Shown here piece by piece: positions 40,624 through 46,536 of a DNA stretch of 46,536 nucleotides; the first letter of the stretch is position 1; each line of letters starts with the position of its first letter. A program made the translations under genes and the position numbers. This DNA is from Alkalihalobacillus bogoriensis ATCC BAA-922. GTDB taxonomy: Bacteria; Bacillota; Bacilli; Bacillales; Bacillaceae_F. The notes beneath the pieces are model-generated. The model was given only the letters and a program-made list of their open reading frames with translations, had not been told where the DNA came from and searched no databases. The stretch spans positions 113,904 through 160,439 of the forward strand of contig NZ_KK211280.1 of assembly GCF_000621445.1 (NCBI RefSeq), given 5' to 3'.

Positions 40624-41546
40624 TATTTAACACCTACTTTCTTTGAACGTCCAACACGGTTTGTGATGAGCAAGTTAATCGCTGAGAATATTATAATTAA
40701 GAAAAATAAGACGACAGCAACTGCTGAGGCTGGTCCAAATGCATTATTGACAAAAGCATCTCGCCACAAATAGGCAACGACAGTAATCCCTTCTTCTCGA
40801 AGTCCTCTTCCTAAAAATACAAGCGGTTCTGTAAAAAGCTGTAAACTTCCAATTGTAGCTGTAAACACCGCAAATAAAATAAATGGCTTCAAAATTGGAA
40901 CAGTAATGAGTGTAATTTGCTGCCGAACTGTTGCTCCATCAATTTTTGCTGCTTCATATAATTCTCCTGGAATACTTTGCATTCCCGCTAGAAATATAAT
41001 CGTGTTGTAACCAACCCACCTCCAAAAAACCATCGAGGCAATTGCGATTTTAACAGGCCATTCCGTAGTGGACCAACGTATAGGGTCAACACCAAAGAAG
41101 TCTAAAACAAAGTTGGCCAAGCCAAATGGCTGATTACTAAATACGATTCCAAAGACTATGGCAACCGATACGATTGAAGTAACATATGGCATAAAAATAG
41201 CTGTTCTAAATATATTTCTACCGCGAATCAATGTTGAATTAAGGGCAAAAGCCAATAGAATTCCGACGAAAATTTGAGGTAATGTCCCCATTATACCGAT
41301 AATAATCGTATTAGAAAGTGATTTCCAAAAAATCGGATCTTGAAAAATTAAATTAAAGTTACGTAACCCAACAAACTCCATTGGCCCTAGACCATTCCAA
41401 CGGAAAAAAGCAATATAAAAACTAAATAAAATAGGAAAAAGTCCAAAGATAGCAAACAAAATATAAAACGGCGAAATGAACAAGTAACCAGAAATCGCAT
41501 TTTTTCTGCGTTCATTTAACCACTTGGATTTGCCCACTGATTCCAT
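40623..41546 (-). CDS. Sugar ABC transporter permease, MalF-like
   Basis: A 307-residue permease: N-terminal NERRKNAISGYLFISPFYILFAIFGLFPILFSFYIAF, EAA loop ELYEAAKIDGATVRQQITLITVPILKPFILF. ATG 41546 is used because AAGGAGGGACATCAGC precedes it; 10 residues of the longer frame are dropped. Between it and the binding protein lies a hairpin (41578-41604). Confidence 0.93.
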   Translation of the reverse strand: MESVGKSKWLNERRKNAISGYLFISPFYILFAIFGLFPILFSFYIAFFRWNGLGPMEFVGLRNFNLIFQDPIFWKSLSNTIIIGIMGTLPQIFVGILLAFALNSTLIRGRNIFRTAIFMPYVTSIVSVAIVFGIVFSNQPFGLANFVLDFFGVDPIRWSTTEWPVKIAIASMVFWRWVGYNTIIFLAGMQSIPGELYEAAKIDGATVRQQITLITVPILKPFILFAVFTATIGSLQLFTEPLVFLGRGLREEGITVVAYLWRDAFVNNAFGPASAVAVVLFFLIIIFSAINLLITNRVGRSKKVGVK

Positions 41547-41577
41547 GCTGATGTCCCTCCTTAATGTTGAAAGCAAA

Positions 41578-41604
41578 GGATATGACAGAATACTGTCATA
41601 TCCT
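41578..41604 (-). terminator. Intercistronic hairpin after the binding protein gene
   Basis: AGGATATGACAG pairs exactly with CTGTCATATCCT around a three-base loop. The minus strand continues TTTGCTTTC, a poor T-run, so it is more likely a 3' stabiliser that keeps the binding-protein mRNA abundant. Confidence 0.65.
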
Positions 41605-41618
41605 AGCTTTATAAGAAA

Positions 41619-42917
41619 TTATTGTCTTTCTAGACGTTGTTTTGCACGTTGCATTGCAGCATCCCACTCTTCATCAACATCTCCACCGCCATGGATACGT
41701 GTAAGAGCTTCTTGAATCTCATCGTTAACTAAATAGAAGTTACGGCCTTTATAAACTGGCTCAACCGCTTGTGCAGCCTCTGAGAAAATTCTTGCCGTTT
41801 CAATACCACCAAAATAGTCATCCGTATAGCTTTGGAACTCAGGCTCGTCGTATACAGCTGGCGCTGATGGGAATAATCCATAACCTTGGAACGCTTTAAA
41901 TTGTTGCTCAGGAGCTGTTAGCCACTCAGCAAAATTATAAGCTTCTTCTGCTACATCAGACTCTGCAGGGATAGCTAAATATGATCCACCCCAGTTTCCA
42001 GCACCTTCTGGCATTGTTGTAATCGACCATATGCCTTCTGGCTCAGGAGCGTTATCTTTAATTACACCTTGCATCCATGCTGGAGCTAATAATACACCAT
42101 AGCTACCATCAGCCATTCCAGAAAACCATTCAGGCGTCCATAGCTCAATGTCACCGACGTAACCTTGTTGAATTAAATTTGCTGTGTAATCATATGCTTC
42201 ACGAATAATATCGTTGTTTTCTGCAATAAACTCATCATCCGTGTTGAAATACTGCTCTTTAGCTTGGTCACGACGGGCATTGTATACTAGTTCGGCACCA
42301 TCAGCCATTAAAATTCCTTCTTCAGCAAGCAGTGCTGCTACATTTTCAAAGTCTTCCCATGTTGAAATTGCTGCTTGAACTTCTTCAGGAGTACTTCCAA
42401 TACCAGCTTGTTCCATCACATCTGTACGATAGTACATTACTGTTGGACCGATATCTGTCGGTAACCCAAAAACAAAATCGCCATCTGGACTTGAACCTGT
42501 ATTCCAAACCCAATCAAGGAAATTATCTTGGACATCACTTGCACCATAATCATTTAAATTATGGAAACGATCTTGTGCATCTCGGTAACGCTCAATTTCA
42601 TTAACTTCAATCATAGTTAAATCCGGAGCACCACTTCCTGCAGAAAGTGTCGTAAATAAATTATCATGTAGATCGTTCATGTCTATGTTTTGAATTTCAA
42701 TTGAAACATGAGGATTAGCTTCCATATATTCCGCTGCAAGTACATCGTATCCTGTATTTCCAAATTCCCAGAATGTAATTGAAACCGCTTCGCCATCGCC
42801 ACCACCTGTTGCAGTGTCGCCACCTTGGTCTGCTGGCGTTTCATCTCCACCACCATTACAAGCTGCAATAACAAATACGGATAAAAGTGCTGCTAAAGAC
42901 ATCTTTAACTTTCTCAT
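41619..42917 (-). CDS. Sugar-binding lipoprotein of ABC transporter
   Basis: A 432-residue exported lipoprotein. Signal and lipobox: LSVFVIAAC (Cys20), then a Gly/Asp/Glu-rich linker (GGGDETPADQGGDTATGGGDGEAV). The type I binding fold starts at VSITFWEFGNTGYDVLAAEYMEANPHV and includes SAGSGAPDLTMIEVNEIERYRDAQD and GIWSITTMPEGAGNWGGSYLAIPAESD. The operon context (GH1, LacI) suggests beta-glucosides or cello-oligosaccharides. Start after AAAGGGGGAAC. Confidence 0.92.
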   Translation of the reverse strand: MRKLKMSLAALLSVFVIAACNGGGDETPADQGGDTATGGGDGEAVSITFWEFGNTGYDVLAAEYMEANPHVSIEIQNIDMNDLHDNLFTTLSAGSGAPDLTMIEVNEIERYRDAQDRFHNLNDYGASDVQDNFLDWVWNTGSSPDGDFVFGLPTDIGPTVMYYRTDVMEQAGIGSTPEEVQAAISTWEDFENVAALLAEEGILMADGAELVYNARRDQAKEQYFNTDDEFIAENNDIIREAYDYTANLIQQGYVGDIELWTPEWFSGMADGSYGVLLAPAWMQGVIKDNAPEPEGIWSITTMPEGAGNWGGSYLAIPAESDVAEEAYNFAEWLTAPEQQFKAFQGYGLFPSAPAVYDEPEFQSYTDDYFGGIETARIFSEAAQAVEPVYKGRNFYLVNDEIQEALTRIHGGGDVDEEWDAAMQRAKQRLERQ

Positions 42918-43020
42918 TTTCTGTTCCCCCTTTAATTTTTTTCATAATTTACCCCAATAGTCGTTAAGTATCCGTTCTTTCCTATTTTTGTGATTCACCT
43001 CCTTAAAAGAGTACAACGCT

Positions 43021-44361
43021 TTAAAAACCATTGTTTTTTATGACGTCGCTATACCAATAAGCACTTTTTTTAGGAATTCGCTTTTGAGTCTCATAATCAA
43101 CATAGGTCATACCAAACCTTTTATCGTAACCATACGCCCATTCAAAATTATCCATAAAGGACCATAAGTAGTATCCTTTTAGATTCACACCATCTTGAAT
43201 CGCACGATGGCATGCATCTAAATGCTCTTTGACATAGCTAATTCTATTTTCGTCATTCACTTTACCATCAATTAATTCATCATCAAAAGCCGCACCATTT
43301 TCAGTGATATAAATTTTCGGGTCATTGTAATCACTTTTTATTCTCGTCAATAAATCATATAACCCTTGAGAATAAATTTCCCAATTCATCCCCGTCGTTG
43401 GAAGGCCTTTTTTTACAGACTCAAATCCTAAAAAATGTTGGTTACAATCTTTTGCAGGTATAATGTTTGTAATTGAATAATAATTAATACCTAAAAAATC
43501 AATTGGATTTGCAATCGTGTTTAAATCATCTTCTTTTATAAAATCTAATGACACAAACTGGCTGTATAAATCTAGTATTTCTTTAGGATATGACCCGTTA
43601 AAAACAGGATCTAAAAACCATCGATTCATAAATCCATCATAAATATTAGTTGCTTTTTCATATTCTTCTCCATCAAAAGCGGGGTATGCTGGGTTAAGAT
43701 TTAACGTTATTCCGATATCCTTCCCTATAATACCGCTTTCACGAAAAGCCTGAACGGTTTTACCGTGTGAAAGTAATAAATGGTGTGATGCTTTGACAAA
43801 AGACGGAAAATCCTGATATCCTGGGGCGTGCTCTCCTGAACCATATCCTAAGTACGAAACAACCCAAGGCTCATTATGAGTAATCCAGTTGTCAACGACA
43901 TCTCCAAAATTTTTGAATAAAACACTTCCATAATCAACGAAATAATCAACTATATCTCGATTCGTCCATCCACCTTTATCTTGAAGGGCTTGCGGTAAAT
44001 CCCAATGATACATTGTAAGTGCTGGTGTTATCCCATTTTCTAATAACGTATCAATGATTCTTTTGTAAAAATCTAAACCCCTTTCGTTGACTTGACCCGT
44101 ACCGTTTGGAAATATTCTTGGCCAACTTACCGAAAATCGATAAGATTTAATTCCAAGCTCTTTCATAAGTTTGATATCGCTTTCATAAAGGTGGTAATGA
44201 TCACACGCGATTATCCCAGTATCATTATTATGTACTTTCCCAGGTATACGAGAAAACTGATCCCATATCGATTCACCTTTACCATCTTCCCTAGCTGCTC
44301 CTTCTATTTGGTATGAAGATGTGGCCGTTCCCCAGACAAAATCATTTGGAAATTTTAACAT
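43021..44361 (-). CDS. GH1 beta-glucosidase
   Basis: A 446-residue cytoplasmic family 1 glycoside hydrolase. Opening FPNDFVWGTATSSYQIEGAAREDGKGESIWDQF, acid/base Glu164 (ITHNEPWVV) and nucleophile Glu at about 350 (YITENGAAF), typical ending KGYYLWSFMDNFEWAYGYDKRFG. It hydrolyses beta-glucosides or cellobiose taken up by the transporter encoded next. ATG 44361 with GAGGAG eight bases upstream is preferred to GTG 44367. First gene of the operon. Confidence 0.95.
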   Translation of the reverse strand: MLKFPNDFVWGTATSSYQIEGAAREDGKGESIWDQFSRIPGKVHNNDTGIIACDHYHLYESDIKLMKELGIKSYRFSVSWPRIFPNGTGQVNERGLDFYKRIIDTLLENGITPALTMYHWDLPQALQDKGGWTNRDIVDYFVDYGSVLFKNFGDVVDNWITHNEPWVVSYLGYGSGEHAPGYQDFPSFVKASHHLLLSHGKTVQAFRESGIIGKDIGITLNLNPAYPAFDGEEYEKATNIYDGFMNRWFLDPVFNGSYPKEILDLYSQFVSLDFIKEDDLNTIANPIDFLGINYYSITNIIPAKDCNQHFLGFESVKKGLPTTGMNWEIYSQGLYDLLTRIKSDYNDPKIYITENGAAFDDELIDGKVNDENRISYVKEHLDACHRAIQDGVNLKGYYLWSFMDNFEWAYGYDKRFGMTYVDYETQKRIPKKSAYWYSDVIKNNGF

Positions 44362-44399
44362 TTTCACAACTCCTCAAAGTGGTTTATCTTTATTTCTAC

Positions 44400-44449
44400 T
44401 AAACCGGTTTCGTTAATTTCATAGTAGCTTTTGAAAAGTTTCTTGTCAA
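44400..44449 (-). promoter_or_regulatory. Promoter and LacI-type operator of the GH1 operon
   Basis: On the minus strand TTGACA (44449-44444), 17-base spacer, TACTAT (44426-44421); the perfect palindrome AAACCGGTTT lies at 44401-44410, downstream of the -10 near the start site. This is where the LacI repressor should sit. Confidence 0.75.
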
Positions 44450-44696
44450 TAGATTTTTTTCAAAAAAATTACTTTATTTCAAAAGTGCTTATTTTACCGT
44501 TTCATTACCCTTAATTAATGCGCTTCGCTACATTGTTTTCCGCTTTTTTGTCCAACTTATTATATCCATTATACGTAGGTATTTCCCTACCAATCTATGA
44601 TTTCTCGTATTTCACTTCTTTTCTTTCGTAAAACCACTAAAATATTCGTAACTAATTTTACGAAACATTCTATCCTGGTTATATTTTCTTAATTCA

Positions 44697-44725
44697 TTGA
44701 CTTTTCTGTAAACTTTAGTTACAAT
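44697..44725 (+). promoter_or_regulatory. Sigma-A promoter of the SDR gene
   Basis: TTGACT (44697-44702), 17-base spacer, TACAAT (44720-44725). Predicted start near 44732, giving a short leader before the AAAGGAGGGTGAAAA ribosome binding site. Confidence 0.75.
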
Positions 44726-44762
44726 TAAGTATCTATTGGTTTTTATTAAAGGAGGGTGAAAA

Positions 44763-45473
44763 ATGGGTGCTTTATCTGAAAAAGTGATTGTTATCACTGG
44801 TGCCGGAACAGGCTTAGGACGCGAAGCTGCCTTAGAAGCAGTAAAGCAAGGAGGGAAAGTTTCCATTTGTTGCCGTTCTATCGGAAGTATCGAACAGATG
44901 GAGAAGGATTTATCTCCATATCAGGGTCAATTTTTAGTAACGCAAGCTGATGTCTCTATTGAGGAGGACGTGAATCGTTTCATTGAAGCGACGATAAGTC
45001 AATTTGGAACAATTGATGTTCTCATTAACAATGCTGCTGTCTTTGAAAATTATGACATTGTGGATTCTACATTAGAATCATGGACTCATCATTTTGAAAA
45101 CAATGTAACATCTGCTTTCCTTATGACGCGTGCGTGTATCCCAATCATGAGGCAACAAAGGTCTGGTCAGATTATCTCAATTACTTCTGGATTAGCCCGC
45201 CAAGGTGCTGCTGGATTTAGTGCATATAGCGCAAGTAAAGCTGCTTTAGAAGCGTTAACCTTTACTGCTGAAGAAGAAGAAGCCAAAAATGGTATTAGCG
45301 CAACGGTCTTTAACCCAGGTGTCATGAAAACAAAACTCCAATCTAGAGGTGACGACCCAAGTGAAGTCGCTCCTTACCTGTTACAGCTATTGATTAGCTC
45401 TGATTTACCTAAAAATCGTGTAATTACTGTAGATGAAGTAAAATTAAGAGCGAATGCGAAAGTGACCCTTTAA
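44763..45473 (+). CDS. SDR family oxidoreductase
   Basis: A 236-residue classical short-chain dehydrogenase/reductase. The Rossmann motif is ITGAGTGLG at residues 12-20, NNAA follows (VLINNAAVF), the catalytic Ser is in ISITSGLAR and YSASK holds the Tyr/Lys pair. It uses NAD(P)H on an alcohol or ketone that cannot be predicted. A single-gene unit ended by a strong terminator. Confidence 0.92.
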   Translation: MGALSEKVIVITGAGTGLGREAALEAVKQGGKVSICCRSIGSIEQMEKDLSPYQGQFLVTQADVSIEEDVNRFIEATISQFGTIDVLINNAAVFENYDIVDSTLESWTHHFENNVTSAFLMTRACIPIMRQQRSGQIISITSGLARQGAAGFSAYSASKAALEALTFTAEEEEAKNGISATVFNPGVMKTKLQSRGDDPSEVAPYLLQLLISSDLPKNRVITVDEVKLRANAKVTL

Positions 45474-45490
45474 TTAGATATAACAAATGA

Positions 45491-45530
45491 AAACCCTGCA
45501 AAGCAGCTTGTGGCTTTGCAGGGTTTTTTC
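45491..45530 (+). terminator. Rho-independent terminator
   Basis: AACCCTGCAAAGC pairs with GCTTTGCAGGGTT around an eight-base loop, then TTTTTT. It ends the SDR gene; the YisL-like gene stops at 45532. Confidence 0.9.
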
Positions 45531-45531
45531 G

Positions 45532-45900
45532 TTAAAACGATAATACATTAAATCCAATCAAGACAACTAACAGCGCAGTAACACCAAATTGCAGCCAGTG
45601 GTACATTTTGACTTTGCGGTCAAGGTTTTTCTTTTTAGCACGTGTTAAAATAACTTCCATGAAGTAAATCAGTGCTAACGCTAATAGTGCTTTAATAATA
45701 AAAGTGAGCTCACTTAAATACCAGGCAAAAAGTAACCATCCTCCTGTCACAATCATAATGACATAGAATAAACGCAAAATCATATGAACAATTTTACCAG
45801 CTTTGTCTTTGTTAGTTACAATTAACAAATACGCAATAAAAAATAACAGCAACGTGATAGCCCAAGATCCTGCGTGAGATTGATAAATCGCATTATACAT
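45532..45900 (-). CDS. yisL: YisL-like UPF0344 membrane protein
   Basis: A 122-residue four-span protein matching UPF0344/YisL: YNAIYQSHAGSWAITLLLFFIAYLLI, IVHMILRLFYVIMIVTGGWLLFAW and a C-terminal MYHWLQFGVTALLVVLIGF. B. subtilis YisL has 118 residues. ATG 45900 is used because AAGGAGGAATATT precedes it. Function is unknown. Confidence 0.88.
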   Translation of the reverse strand: MYNAIYQSHAGSWAITLLLFFIAYLLIVTNKDKAGKIVHMILRLFYVIMIVTGGWLLFAWYLSELTFIIKALLALALIYFMEVILTRAKKKNLDRKVKMYHWLQFGVTALLVVLIGFNVLSF

Positions 45901-46055
45901 AATATTCCTCCTTATCATAGATTTGTTATGTACTACTTCCTTTATAGTTTATATGAAAATCGTTGAACAAACAAATGCTTCGTCCCTTTACTCGTAACAG
46001 GATTGTGACAATTTTAGTAACAGTATAATTTCAACATTTGGACTTTTAAAGAAAG

Positions 46056-46101
46056 AAAAAGGATCAATGTGAGCACGGGTATGCTGCACTGATCCTTTTT
46101 C
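46056..46101. terminator. Large bidirectional hairpin
   Basis: AAAAAGGATCA (46056-46066) pairs with TGATCCTTTTT (46090-46100), with additional inner pairs GTGAGCA/TGCTGCAC. A5 and T5 flanks on both sides suggest termination in either direction; no gene borders it closely. Confidence 0.65.
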
Positions 46102-46167
46102 ATTAAGGTCGTATAGTATATTGGCCATTAGAACAAGGAGCTGAAAAGGGCTTAATTTATGTAGATC

Positions 46168-46526
46168 GGTAAAAATCTTTGTCCACTCCCCAATCCCTCT
46201 CAATCCCTTCTCCCCCAAGCCTTCCCCCCACTTTTACCACACTCTTACAGGTAAAAATGTTTGTCCAGAATAGAAAAGATAAGGGGACAGGAATTAGGGT
46301 TTTGAGCGATGAAAAAAGGTAAAAATGTTTGTCCGTAGTAGAGGTAAGGATTAAGGAATTAGGGTAAATGGCTGAATGAAAAAAAGAGCCAATGTCAGTG
46401 TTATCAACACTTTCAAAGACTCCTTCATGCTTTTTCTCTACCCCTTATCCCTTTCACCTTAAAAATACTTTGGACAGAGTTTTTTACCCTTGGACAAGGT
46501 TTTTTACCTGCGGACAGAGTTTTTTT
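46168..46526. repeat. GGTAAAAA...TTGTCC motif array, direct then inverted
   Basis: Direct copies GGTAAAAATCTTTGTCC (46168), GGTAAAAATGTTTGTCC (46250) and the same (46318); inverted copies GGACAGAGTTTTTTACC (46472), GGACAAGGTTTTTTACC (46492) and a partial at 46512. Copies 2 and 3 begin 68-base tandem units (46250-46317, 46318-46385) that also share GGAATTAGGG and TGAAAAAA. Confidence 0.65.
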
Positions 46527-46536
46527 GGGGGGTTCA

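Larger units (their letters stand above)
44362..44762. other. Divergent intergenic region, GH1 operon and SDR gene
   Basis: About 400 bases. Holds the GH1 promoter/operator (44400-44449) and the SDR gene promoter (44697-44725). The middle is AT-rich with no supported gene. Confidence 0.6.
45901..46536. other. 636-base gene-free, repeat-rich right edge
   Basis: After the yisL start this stretch holds a large hairpin (46056-46101) and six motifs of the family GGTAAAAA...TTGTCC, three direct and three inverted, described as a repeat. The open frame at 45988-46218 (minus) runs through the hairpin and is not called. Confidence 0.6.

Noticed and set aside
42918-43020. cre box and small leader ORF between GH1 and the binding protein genes
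   Set aside because: AAAGCGTTGTAC has too many mismatches to the cre consensus, and the 18-codon GTG frame after AAGGAG has no spacing for initiation.
45988-46218. Minus-strand open frame of 76 codons
   Set aside because: Runs through the large hairpin at 46056-46101, no ribosome binding site, no recognisable domain.

Overview
The window looks like chromosomal DNA of a low-GC, endospore-former-type Bacillaceae species, probably an alkaliphile related to Alkalihalobacillus/Halalkalibacter. This is inferred from AGGAGG-type ribosome binding sites, frequent TTG/GTG starts, Bacillus-only families (YisL/UPF0344, DUF1540, IDEAL, YrzI-like, KhtTU/AmhMT, intracellular subtilisin, CheY/CheA very close to the Bacillus subtilis proteins as I remember them) and very acidic extracellular linkers in the binding lipoproteins. 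No rRNA, tRNA, CRISPR array, prophage, transposase or insertion sequence was seen. Gene content is mostly ordinary core and niche metabolism; the unusual material is intergenic.

Layout. 0-9 kb: a minus-strand set (GGDEF cyclase, FAH-family hydrolase, GNAT), a small promoter/terminator/peptide locus (2.98-3.26 kb), an intracellular subtilisin, an FMN reductase, a B12-type radical SAM protein, a second GNAT and an NfrA-like nitroreductase. 9-12 kb: TatD nuclease, EAL phosphodiesterase and a small P-loop kinase. 12-21 kb: a propionyl/methylmalonyl-CoA module on the minus strand (TetR/FadR-like regulator, carboxyltransferase, mutA, mutB, meaB) with a separate thiolase gene upstream. A FadR-like operator and two cre-like (CcpA) boxes sit on the two promoters, which suggests fatty-acid/branched-chain catabolism under catabolite repression. 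21-25.5 kb: PilZ protein, a secreted ricin-lectin/pectate lyase, IDEAL protein, Pcp peptidase. 25.6-28.2 kb: K+(NH4+)/H+ antiporter pair khtT-khtU and two FluC/CrcB fluoride channel subunits. 28.5-32 kb: cheA-cheW-cheY-cheX as a stand-alone cluster. 32-33.5 kb: BdbC plus a membrane-anchored thioredoxin, and a DUF1540 protein. 33.8-37.3 kb: phnD-phnC-phnE-phnE uptake operon. 37.4-37.9 kb: a locus of tiny ORFs with strong ribosome binding sites. 38-44.4 kb: a beta-glucoside utilisation operon (GH1, binding protein, two permeases, LacI regulator, DUF624 protein) with a palindromic LacI-type operator at its promoter. 44.7-46.5 kb: SDR oxidoreductase, YisL, then a gene-free, repeat-rich end.

Threads across the window. 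Three c-di-GMP proteins (GGDEF, EAL, PilZ) and a chemotaxis core lie within 31 kb, beside a secreted pectinase and oligosaccharide uptake: a picture of a motile plant-polysaccharide user. Four copies of one dispersed repeat (at about 0.1, 9.1, 24.3 and 37.3 kb) are each followed 3' by a hairpin, and two begin exactly at the stop codon of the preceding gene; this is the most system-like unexplained signal. Three further repeat families (9.3-9.5, 28.3-28.5, 46.1-46.5 kb) are described. All functions are assigned by reading motifs and remembered family features; no search was run.
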